A stretch of DNA of 64,000 nt from Aegilops tauschii subsp. strangulata (Eukaryota > Streptophyta > Magnoliopsida > Poales > Poaceae), in the NCBI RefSeq assembly GCF_002575655.3, contig NC_053037.3, positions 325,031,294 to 325,095,293 of the forward strand, written 5' to 3'. A program made the position numbers and the translations under genes. Below are positions 11,303 through 21,332 of the stretch, in pieces; the first letter of the stretch is position 1; the number at the start of each line of letters is the position of its first letter. The notes beneath the pieces were generated by a model, which had not been told where the DNA came from, did no database searches, and was given only the letters and a program-made list of their open reading frames with translations.

Positions 11303-12177
11303 TATCGGCATCCTAGGAACGGGGGTACCCAGACTTGCCTGCCTGCGGACCAGGGCGTGGCTCATCCAGCGGCCTGGTACGACCCATCTTCATCAACAAC
11401 CGCTCAAGACCCTCGCGAGGGGCCAAGCCTCGCGAGGCGGACGACGCCAAGACCTCCTTAGGGGCAGCCTCGCTAGGCTGGCTCCCGAGGAGTGGAGATA
11501 TCTATGCAAGGGGCACCTCGCGAGGTGCGCATGACGTGAGCATGACGACCAAGGCCAGGTGGGCGCCAGCGGGCGCAGAGTACTCGTTGCCTCTTTGGTG
11601 CTAAAGGGGCAAGCGTCAGGCAAAGGTTTCCATATCGGTGCAATGAGACCAAGACCAGCAGGACGGCAGGACGGAGGTCACCGCGGAGCCCACGACGGCG
11701 TCACCACCAGAGCCTTTGGCAGGCGAAGACCACCTTTTGTCAGGATAACTTGTACTAGTTGTCCCCCTTCAAATTGGCCATTATGGGATCCCTTCCCGCC
11801 TAATATTTGGGAAGAGGACCAGGGCCTCTATAAATAGGACTAGCCACCACCATAGGAGGCAATTGATCTGGAGACGGACCATTCAGATCATCCTCAACAC
11901 ACAAGCTCACCGAGCTCAAGAACACCTCTCCTCAGGAGGTTGTTCATCCCTTGTACTTGTTCGTCCCCGGCCTACAAGGAAATCCACCACACCACACTCA
12001 AGTAGGGTATTACACCACAACGGTGGCCCGAACAGTATAAACCCTCGTGTCTCTTGTTCTTTGGGTTCGGCGAGTGAGGCCTTGAGATCGTTGCGAGAGC
12101 GAGCTAGGGAGAGAGAGATCTTCGTGCGCACCCAAGTGTTCAAACCTCAAGGGTTTGCCGGAACCCAGAATTCGACA
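11303..12177 (+). repeat. 3' LTR of element A
   Basis: Preceded by a purine-rich tract CCCGGGGGCTAC. The expected TG start appears as TA, followed by TCGGCATCC. It contains a TATA box (TATAAATA, 11829-11836) and a downstream CGAACAGTATAAACCC block common near the end of Triticeae gypsy LTRs, and ends TTCGACA at 12177. About 875 bp. Element C sequence follows directly, so no target duplication can be checked. Confidence 0.65.
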
Positions 12178-12438
12178 GAGTTCAACTCTCAGTGAAACCC
12201 TAGCAGTTTCGGAGTCACCAAACTGTGTCTCGGTCTGACCAATTCCACTAGTTTAGACTCCAAAGTTGCTTCGGTGTCACCGAGTTTAACAAATCGGTAG
12301 CTCCGAAATGCTTTCTGTGGAAAACTAAAACTAAGGTTTTGATTCATTAGTTTTGCAAAACCTCTGCACTTTGTGATGCTCATCCACTCTATCTCATCTA
12401 TAACTATTCACAGGGTCAGCTGTCAGTTTGCAGTGTCA

Positions 12439-14517
12439 GACATGTCAGATCAGAGTGATAGCCAGAACAAGTCTGAGGAGCAGATAAATCTGAGTGAGGG
12501 CACTAGTCCCTCTGGCAGTTATGATGAAGGCAACAGAAGTACTCCTAGCAACCTGCCTAAGGCTGCTACTAGGCAGAGGAGAAAGAGAAATTCTGATTTA
12601 GAGTATGAAGACTATGTTGCTGCCGAGGAGGAGGTCAGCTCCAAGAAGAAGGTTGTCCAGAAGGAATTTGGCACAACTGCTTCAATAAAACCTGGTTTGA
12701 GAAAGAAGGCTCCTGCAAAGAGAGTGCCAATGTCTAAGGCCAGAGCCTCAACTCTTGAAACTTCCAAATCAACTGTTGGAGAGGCTGTTGGTGAGGGCAA
12801 GAAAAAGAAGGAATGAAAGAGAGGGAGATGGTGCAAGAAAGTAGATCCCATGGAAGAATTTGAGAAACACTTGTCTGATGAGGAAGAAGAGGAAGAAGAG
12901 GATGTTGCACCGGCACCTAAATCACAAAAGCTAATGGGGGATACCATCAAGTCTGGGGCTGCTTCATCTAAGGCCAAGACTGCCCCCAAAGCTTCTGCTC
13001 TAGCCCCCAACACTGCACCAAAGAGGAGCACAAGAAACATACCGGTTGCTAAGAAGAACAAGGCCCCAATGCCTGAAATTGAAGAAGAAGAAGATGATCA
13101 AGCCCAAGTGCTCAGGAAGCTAAAGCCAAAGATACCTGACCATGATGACAATCATCCAGTGGCTGAGAATATGAATGTCAGAAAGGATGCAAGTCTTAGA
13201 TTATGGAGACAATTAGATCCATATGCTGTGAGGAGAAGGACTGTTGTGGACTATAGATTTCACACCAAGGAGCAGCAGGACTTCTATGAGACAATTCTTT
13301 TGGATAAGAAGCCCATAGTGTGTGACATGAAGTGGGTAGACTGGAAATACATCAACAACAATGAAGACCACTTCCCAGGAGTGCATGAAAGTTTCAGACT
13401 CAATGGAGTAGACACCTTCGTGGGTCAGAAACTGACCAAGTGGAATGATGAGCTCATTATGCAATTCTATTCTACAACTCATTTCTATCCAGATGGAAGG
13501 ATTGTATGGATGTCTGAAGGTACAAGGTACCAATCAACAGTTGTTGAGTGGACCAAGCTAATCAATGCCCCTACAGAGCTTGAGGATGACATAGATGTCT
13601 ATGCCAAGAGAAAGAAAGATCACAACTCCATGGCCAACATGTATAAGGAGATTCCTGACAAAGCCTTGGAGACTCATAAGCTAGGCTCTGTATATTATCT
13701 GTTGACTGGACTGACCACTATTAACACCATCTTGAGGCACAGCTTGTTGCCCAAATCAGGAGATCACAAGATGATCAGAGGCCACTCCATCAATTTGCTT
13801 CAGTTGTTTGATGTTCCCCAGAAGTTTAAGGTGGTGAGTTTGATTGTTGAAACAACCAAGAGGACAACTGCAGACCAAAAGAGATCATGTGGGTACGCTC
13901 CACACATCCAGATGCTCATCAACTCCAAGATGGGCACAAGCACATACTTGTTGGATAAAGAACACCTTCCCTTGAGGCCTGACTTTGAGGACAACACAAT
14001 TGTCATGGATGCTGAAGATCCTACATCAGTAGAGGCTCAAGAAAAGAGGGAGAAAGCAAAAGCAGAAAAGGCAGCCAAGATGCCAAGTGCTGAAGAGGCT
14101 TCACAAGTTTTCCTCAAGTGAAAACAAGATCAACTTGGATATCTTATTCAAGCCACTTTGAGGATTGAGAAAGGATTGGCCACCCTGACTCAGAATCAAG
14201 AGAGCCTGGAGAGGATAGTTGAAACAAAGTTCTATGATCTAGACTTGAAGGTGACAGAAATGCAAACAGCTGTTGAGCAGCTCCAGGAAGAAGCTGAAGA
14301 GAGGAAAGGGAAAGCTACCACAGATGCTTTTCAGAGAGTGCCAAGGGCACAAAGATCTGCAGTAGTGCCTGTGACAGACACAAGAGCTACTACGTCAGCA
14401 CCTACAGCCACAACTTCAGTTGTCCCTTCGGTTGCAACTCCACCAGCTCCAACAACCTCAACATATGCATTTGTTCTAGGAGTCCTCTCCACGCCACCTC
14501 CCGAAGATCAAGCTTAG
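12439..14517 (+). pseudogene. Extra retrotransposon ORF of element C (putative plant transposon protein domain)
   Basis: One frame of about 692 codons from the ATG at 12439 (MSDQSDSQNKSEEQ), broken only by TGA at 12814-12816 and TGA at 14119-14121. The first 220 residues are acidic, Ser/Lys-rich and low-complexity. Residues about 260-520 form the globular part, with WNDELIMQFYSTTHF and a later W-TKLINAP segment; this resembles the domain I know as 'putative plant transposon protein' and matches the large ORF of element L. Residues about 570-640 look coiled-coil, followed by an Ala/Thr/Pro-rich tail. It lies between a lost pol and the polypurine tract, in the position used by env-like ORFs in SIRE elements. 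The function is unknown. Confidence 0.7.
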
Positions 14518-15041
14518 AGAGCCTCATAGCACTATGCACTTTCAAGTTTTTTGGTAACTTGTTGCCAAAGGGGGAGGAAGTGTATATATCATAGGCTTCG
14601 AGAGAGAGATTTGCTTCTTTTTGCTATCTCTTTTGCTACTTGTTTGATACTTATTTGTTTGCTTGTCTGCATGATACTTTGTATGTGTGTGAGATACTTG
14701 TATGGTCATGTGTTTGATCATATCATACTTTAATGCTTGTGCTTGAATGATGATATTATTTATCTCTCTTGTATGATCATTCACTTTGCCTTTGTGATGA
14801 GTGCATATTTTCATATTCCATCATTTTGAGCGCTCCACCAAGATGTATGTGACATGGAAGAGTAACCCATGATCCTAATCGATTGTGCATTTGCATTCAA
14901 AAGAAAATTTCAAATAATGCACAAATTTAGGGGGAGCTCTTACTTATCACATACTTGTTAAAGCGACGATATATTTCATTCTTATTATCATTTGTCGAAG
15001 CTTTGATCTAAATGTTGTCATCAAACCAAAAAGGGGGAGAT
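14518..15041 (+). other. 3' noncoding region of element C with two polypurine tracts
   Basis: No gene. The polypurine tract ending at the LTR (15025-15040, CCAAAAAGGGGGAGA) is the likely plus-strand primer. A second similar tract (CCAAAGGGGGAGG) lies 463 bp upstream at about 14565-14577. Element L has the same arrangement. Confidence 0.7.
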
Positions 15042-17986
15042 TGAAAGTGCAACTAATCCCTAGGTGGTTTTGGTAATTCTTAACAACATATAGCTCATTG
15101 AACTAATACTCTTTCAAGATGATCATTTCAGAAAGTTAAATGATTGGCATGGCATGGACTAGAGATGTGGACCCCTCAAAATGCTAAGGACACATATTGG
15201 CTCAAGCTCAAGACTCTACATTTTCATTTTAGTGATCCAAGATCACATTGAGTCCATAGGAAAGCCAATACTATTAAAAGGGGATGAGGTGTTGCTTAAT
15301 GGCTTGCTTGCTCAAAATGCTTAGTGATATGCTCCAAAAGCCCTCAACCACTTTCTCATATCCACATATGTCCCAAACCAAAAGGCAAACTCGGCCCCAC
15401 CAATTTGATCTATCCGGCGCCACCGAGTTCATTTGACATAGCCATAGCAAGAAACCCTAATCAGTTCGATCTCGCCGATACAGATCTCGGTCTCACTGAG
15501 ATGGGATTGCAAACTCTCTGTTTTCTCTTCGTAACATTTTGATCTCACCGAAATGAGCGATCGGACCCACCGACACCGAAAATCCTAACGTTCACATTTT
15601 GAACTAAATCGGTCCGACCGAGTTTCAGTATTCGGTCCCACCGAGTTTGGTAAATTGTGTGTAACGGTTAGATTTTGTGTGGAGACTATATATACCCCTC
15701 CACCCTTCCTCCATTCGGGCAGAAAGCCATCAGAACGTGCCTACACTTCCAGCATTCATTTTCTGAGAGAGAACCACCTACTCATGTGTTGAGACCAAGA
15801 TATTCCAATCCAACCACAAGAATCTTGATCTCTAGCCTTCCCCAAGTTGCTTTCCACTCGAATCATCTTTCCACCAAATCCAAATCTGTGAGAGAGTGAT
15901 GAGTGTTGGGGAGATTATCATTTGAAGCACAAGAGCAAGGAGTTCATCATCAACACACCATCTATTACCTTTTGGAGAGTGATAACCCACAAGTATAGAG
16001 GATCAATTGTAGCCTCTTTCGATAAGTAAGAGTGTCGAACCCAACGAGGAGCTAAAGGTAGAACAAGTATTCCCTCAAGTTCTATCGACCACCGATACAA
16101 CTCTATGCACGCTTAACGTTCGCTTTACCTAGAACAAGTATGAAACTAGAAGTACTTTGTAGGTGTTTTTGGATAGGTTTGCAAGGTAATAAAGAGCGCG
16201 TAAATAAAAAGTAGGGGCTGTTTAGATGAAGACACAACTAAATTAGTTTTAGTAAAGAGCTTTTTGTCACAAGAAAGTTATTTGTACCTAGGCAATTGAT
16301 AACTAGACCAGTAATCATTATTGCAATTTTATTTGAGGGAGAGGCATAAGCTAACATACTTTCTCTTCTTGGATCATATGCACTTATGATTGGAACTCTA
16401 GCAAGCATCCGCAACTACTATAGATCATTGAGGTAAAACCCAACCATAGCATTAAAGCATCAAGTCCTCTTTATCCCATACGCAACAACCCCCTTATTCG
16501 GGTTTGTGTTTCAGTCACTCACGCAACCCACTATAAACGAATCATGAACGTATTGCAACACCCTACAATGGGAATCCCTCACGCTTGCGCAACACGGAGA
16601 GCACCATAGGATAGCACCAATAATAAAACATGCAACTCAAACCAATCACGATCATCGATTAACCCATAGGACAAAACGGATCTACTCAAACATCATAGGA
16701 TAGCCATACATCATTGGGAAATAATATATAGAGTTGAGCACCATGTTTAAGTAGAGATTACAGCGGGTAAGAGACGGGTTACACTGCTGCATAGAGGGGG
16801 GAAGAGTTGGTGATGATGGGGGTGAAGTTGTTGGTGTAGATCGCGGTGATGATGATGGCCCCGGCGGCGTTCCGGCGCCACCGGAAGCGAGGGGGAGAGA
16901 GCCCCCTCCTTCTTCTTCTTCCTTGACCTCCTCCCTAGGTGGGAGAAGGGTTTCCCCTCTGGTCCTTGGTCTCCACGGCGTGGGAGGGGCGAGAGCCCCT
17001 CCGAGATTGGATCTGTCTCTCTGTCTCTCTCTGTTTCTGCGTTCCTGATTCTGCCCTTTCACCGTTTCTTTTATAATCGGAGATCCGTAACTCCGATTGG
17101 GCTGAATTTTGGACACGATCTCTATCCGGAAATTAGCTTTCTTGTGGCGAAAGAAGGGCTCCAACCGCCTTACGGGGTGGCCACGAGGGTCCAGGGCGCG
17201 CCCCCTGCCTCGTGGCCCCCTCGGGCATCATATCGCGTTGAGTCTTCTTACCAAAAATCATAAATATTCCAAAAAAATCTCCTTCAGTTTTTATCCCGTT
17301 TGGACTCCGTTTGATATGGGTTTTCCGCGAAACAAAAAACATGCAACAGACAGGAACTGGCACTGGGCACTGGATCAATATGTTAGTCCCAAAAATAGTA
17401 TAAAAAGTTGCCAAAAGTATATGAAAGTTGTATAATATTGGCATGGAACAATCAAAAATTATAGATACGACGGAGACGTATCAGAGAGTGGTGTCTCCTA
17501 GATTGGTTAGGTGTCACTTGGGAGCCTCCATCAAGATTGTTGAGTTGAACCAAGGAGTTTGTACGGGCTAGGAGATCGCCTACTTTGTGAAGATGTACCC
17601 TAGTGAGGCAAGTCCTTCGTGGGCGATGGCCATGGTGAGATAGACAAGGTTGCTTCTTCGTGGACCCTTTGTGGACTCGCGCAACCGTTACCCTTCGTGG
17701 GTTGATGTTTCCATCAACGTGGATGTACGATAGCACCACCTATCGAAACCACGGGAAAAATCTTCGTGTCTACATTGCGTTTGCTCCATCCAAACTCCTC
17801 CCCTTTACCTTCATATGAAATGATTTACATTCCACTGCTATACTCTTAGATTTGCATGCGTAGGTTGATTGTTTGACTTGTGTTAAGTTGCTAAAATCTG
17901 CCAAGACTTAAAATTGGGAAAAGGCTAGATTTTATTTGGTCAAGTAGTCTAATCACCCCCCCTCTAGACATACTTTCGATCCTACA
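15042..17986 (+). repeat. 3' LTR of element C, interrupted by solo LTR D
   Basis: Starts TGAAAGTGCAACTAATCCC and ends TTCGATCCTACA. Without D and one GAGAG copy it is 1436 bp. A TATA box (TATATATA) lies at 15687-15694 after a block rich in CACCGA/CCGAGTT repeats. The LTR abuts element E's RT sequence at 17987 with no partner junction in the window. Confidence 0.8.
15980..17483 (-). mobile_element. Solo LTR D
   Basis: 1504 bp. On the minus strand it starts TGATACGTCTCCGTCGTATC and ends TTGTGGGTTATCA. A perfect target duplication GAGAG flanks it (15975-15979 and 17484-17488). No internal domain or second LTR is present, so it is a solo LTR produced by recombination between the two LTRs of a former gypsy element. 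It lies inside the 3' LTR of element C and is therefore younger. Confidence 0.93.
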
Positions 17987-18735
17987 ACCTTCGGTAATAT
18001 CCTGCGAGCCCAAGGAAACTGTGTATCTCTCCGACTGAGGTTGGTGCCTTCCATTTGGTTACGGCTTCAACCTTAGAAGGGTCTACTGCTATTCCATCCC
18101 CTGTTACAACATGTCCGAGAAATTCGACTTCCTTCAACCAAAACTCGCATTTGCTGAACTTGGCGTACAACTGATGTTCCCTGAGCTTCTCCAGAACTAA
18201 GCGCAAATCTTCCTCATGTTCTTCCTCATTCCTTCGAGTAAACCAATATATAATCAATGAACACCACAAAAAATTTATCCAAAGACTCCATGAATAAATT
18301 GTTCATCATGCTCATAAAATAGGCAGGTGCATTAGTCAAACCTAAAGACATGACCATATAGTCATAAAGCCCATACCTCATGGTAAAAGCGGTCTTGGGT
18401 ATATCATGCTCTCCGATTTTCAACTGATGATATCTTGATCGAAGATCAATCTTGGAGAAGACTCTAGCTCCTTGTAGCTGGTCAAACAAATCGTGGATCA
18501 TCGATAGAGGATATTTGTTCTTGATAGTCACCTCGTTCAACACACGATAATCTACAACCATTCTCAAGGATCCATCCTTCTTCTCAACTAGAAGCGCTAG
18601 GGCTCCCCAAGGTGATGAACTCGGTCGAATATAACCTTTCTCCAATAATTCCTTAATCTGCTTCTTAATTTCCTCCAGATCATTTGTGGGCATCCAATAC
18701 GGTCTCTTGGATATTGGTCCAGCGCCTCGCAACAA
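17987..18735 (-). pseudogene. Reverse transcriptase fragment of element E, catalytic Asp lost
   Basis: Two overlapping minus frames join near 18230-18265 through a frameshift. The N-terminal part shows [19 protein letters not shown], then a [11 protein letters not shown] block, then an [12 protein letters not shown] block. The catalytic box reads [12 protein letters not shown] where gypsy RT has FIDDILIYS, so the second Asp is replaced by Tyr and the enzyme would be inactive. The connection region with [11 protein letters not shown] and [10 protein letters not shown] follows, and the frame ends at the junction with element C. Protease and the gag zinc finger are missing: only about 76 bp separate gag from RT, an internal deletion. 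Confidence 0.88.
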
Positions 18736-18810
18736 CCCCGATTAAAAATTCTATTTCTCGGTCCGGAGGCATGCCTGGCAATTCCTTCGGGAATACATTG
18801 GGATAATCCT

Positions 18811-19485
18811 TTACGATGGGTACTTCCTCTTGCAGTTCTCAATCTGATGTTGCTTGCCTTCAAGAATGATAGCCTTGTCAACCAATTCCCGGTAACTGTT
18901 AAAGGTAGCCATGGTCAACTGAAAACTTAGCTCATTGTTCAGTCCCTCCAGAAATTTCTCCTGTTTAGTGGCATTTGTGGCCACATCTCTTCGGGCATAT
19001 CGGGCTAACTGGCTGAACTCATCCACATACTGAGCCACTGAATGGTTTCCTTGGTGTAGGTTGCGGAATTCCCTCTTCTTCAGACTCATGGCTCTAGCTG
19101 AAACATGTGCGGTGCAGAAAGCCTGTTGGAACTAATCCACGGGGAAGGTGCAGGTGTAGTTCTCCCACCACAAAGCTGCTGGTCCATCCAGTTGATGTGC
19201 GGCAAAGCGCACCTTCTCAGCATCAGTGCATCCTATGGTGGTTAGTTCCCTTCCGATCCTGCGGAGCCAGTCATCCGTGACAATCTGCTCGGTGCAGCTT
19301 GAAAACATTGGGGGGTTCGACCTCAAGAAGCAGGTAAGGTTGTCAATCGGAGGTGGTGGCGGCGGGTTGTTGTTGTTGTTGTTGTTCTGGTTCTAGAGGA
19401 GCATCTGCATGAGTGCATTTTGGTTTTTGATCAACTGGGTAAGTTCCGGCGAAAAGTTGGATCCGGGGTCACGTCTCGGAGGCAT
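18811..19485 (-). pseudogene. Gag fragment of element E
   Basis: Minus-strand frame from the ATG at 19485 (MPPRRDPGSNF) through a short Asn-rich and Pro-rich stretch into the gag core: DDWLRRIGRELTTIGCTDAE, then a WWENY motif, then REFRNLHQGNHSVAQYVDEF. These are hallmarks of chromovirus-type gag. Two in-frame TAG codons (about 19393-19395 and at 19132-19134) interrupt it, both where CAG is expected. The C-terminal nucleocapsid part is deleted before RT. The protein would assemble virus-like particles in an intact element. Confidence 0.82.
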
Positions 19486-19720
19486 CTGATGGGTTTATAG
19501 TGCGTGAGAAAATTAGAATAGAATAGAGGCCTAATGATAAAATCACACTACCCATATGCAAATGAGACAAATAAATTCCAAATCACACCATTCAATTTCA
19601 AACAAGATTCACATAATCGATCCTAAGGTAATTACTACACTAAGTCTCACAAACGACATCGAACTGGTCGAAAAAATCTAATCGAGAATTCGAAATACTA
19701 ATATCTAAAATGGTGGTAGG

Positions 19721-19753
19721 CTAAAAGTTCTGGTCGATAGAAGACTCCATCAT

Positions 19754-19789
<36 letters not shown>

Positions 19790-20436
19790 TTTGTTATCCT
19801 TGTCTTGGCTGATGAAAGACCCGTCAGAGTCGTCCTCCTGAATGTTTTCTCCCTGATCCAGCTTTTCCTCGACTTCTTCCAGCTTCTTCTTCAGTTTATC
19901 ATACCTTTCCAGTAGTACGTTGATTTCCTCTTCATATCCATCGCGAGTTGCCTTGAGTTCTTCTTCCAACTCGATATTTTGGGTGATCAACTTCCTGGTG
20001 TCCCATGCAACTGAGTCTCAAATCGGCGGATGTGCTGCTTCAATTCATGTATGTATGATGCTATCGAGTCATCTTCCGAGGTGCGAACCATTTCCCCTTG
20101 GTGATCCCGGCGTCTGCATATCCTGTAGGTGGTATTTTCGAGGTCCTTGTGATACTCCTCACAAATGCGTCCAAAGGTGACATGTGCAGCAATACTCCTG
20201 CCTAAGCTCCAAGTTGGTGCATCCAAGTAGAAATCCATAGCCTCAGTGGTAACTCCAACAGTACGTCCGGGAACATGGACGTCAGTTCTCCAGCGTTTCT
20301 CCTCCAGCAAGGTTGTGGTGAACGTTCCGGTGAAGGTGGGCACGACGATGTTCAAGTACTTCACGATGTTCTTCAGGCATTGTCCGAAGGGCATGGTCTC
20401 ATCAGGCTGAGCAAACTTGGTCCTGGAGGTCGACAT
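19721..20436 (-). pseudogene. Unknown ORF upstream of gag in element E
   Basis: ATG at 20436 (MSTSRTKFAQPDETMPFG) lies just downstream of the primer site and before gag on the same strand. The first 149 codons form a compact domain I do not recognise. A frameshift near 19990 joins it to a second open stretch with strong heptad character (ELEEELKATRDGYEEEINVL), then an acidic tail with a run of 12 Asp encoded by a TCA/GAT microsatellite (19748-19790). The original protein was probably about 235 residues. A leader ORF before gag is unusual for Ty3-gypsy. An N-terminal gag extension is an alternative, but several hundred noncoding bases (19486-19720) separate the two. Confidence 0.6.
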
Positions 20437-20580
20437 CTGTATTGTTGAAATAGAGAAGAATTAGAAATGAATAGAGAAGAGCATAAGACCAACAGATATA
20501 TAGGAAAATTGAAAAATAAGATTTATTTTTTCATCCTATGGCTTTTCCATTCCTAGTGGTCGCGTCCTAGAGTCAACCTG

Positions 20581-20592
20581 GCTCTGATACCA
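20581..20592 (-). other. Primer binding site of element E (initiator tRNA-Met)
   Basis: On the minus strand TGGTATCAGAGC follows the 5' LTR. This is the classic site complementary to the 3' end of initiator tRNA-Met in plant retrotransposons, and it fixes the element's orientation. Confidence 0.88.
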
Positions 20593-21332
20593 TCTTATAG
20601 CAACCCGATCCCAATGGATTGGAGTCTCTATGCTTAAGTGTCATCCCTAGATCGGTATGCTGACACACGCAGTACTCGAGGAATTATAACAGAGTTCAAT
20701 CACACACTTTATTACATTGAAGTCCTTAAAAGAGTATTTATTACATAAATATGGCTGAAGGCCATCTAAATAAAATAACTGTGAAAGCTTCGTAGGTAAA
20801 TGAGTCCATCCAACTACACGGCAAAACTGAGTGCAGAACAACGACCTATCGCACCTCAATCCTCCTCGAAAAATTCTGCTACATGAGATTTTGCAGTCGT
20901 GTAGGTCACCACGTGGAATATGCTCACAATTTTACACCATAGAATAATGATGAAAAAGTCTATCTCTATATGCATATTTGGTTGGTGGAGGCTCTAAATT
21001 AAATTTTGCATAAAGCTAATTTTTCCCTACAACAAAGGAATTGATTTATTTACTAAAGTTTTTTCCATTATTGAGATGGTTCCTCCAACTCAATCCCAAA
21101 ATTCCCAAGTTATTAATAACCCAATTCATTAATTAAATAAAGTGACGAGATCAACCAATAATTCACTTCTAGATACTCAAATTTATCCATAATTGGGGAC
21201 ACGGCTAATCATGATTAGTTTATACACTCTGTAGAGGTTTGCGCACTTTTCCCCACAAGACTAGACCACCTCCATGATCGAAAGATCGAGACATAGTTTT
21301 TCTGAAGAGGTCCCCTTAACCCTGGGAAGTAC

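Larger units (their letters stand above)
1..12177 (+). mobile_element. Element A: old Ty3-gypsy retrotransposon remnant, split by element B
   Basis: GC-rich remnant in two pieces, 1-855 and 9125-12177, rejoined when element B and one copy of its GGGGG target duplication are removed. In order it shows a decayed reverse transcriptase, two sets of tandem repeats, an antisense B3-like ORF and a 3' LTR. Tandem repeats and an antisense ORF between pol and the 3' LTR are typical of the Tat lineage, so I infer a Tat-type element. RNase H and integrase are not recognisable; they appear deleted between about 503 and 585. The 5' end lies outside the window. Confidence 0.7.
12178..17986 (+). mobile_element. 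Element C: 5'-truncated SIRE/Maximus-type copia element
   Basis: The 3' LTR is complete in outline and preceded by an AAAAAGGGGGAGA polypurine tract. The 5' LTR and the whole gag-pol are missing. What remains is the extra ORF after pol and its leader (12178-12438), whose end looks like an intron acceptor (TATTCACAG). Assignment to the SIRE/Maximus lineage rests on the LTR/PPT type and the homologous ORF in element L. Confidence 0.7.

Noticed and set aside
20581..20592. tRNA gene hints at the TGGTATCAGAGC and TGGCGCC sites
   Set aside because: These are only 12-18 nt retrotransposon primer sites beside LTR ends; no cloverleaf flanks them.
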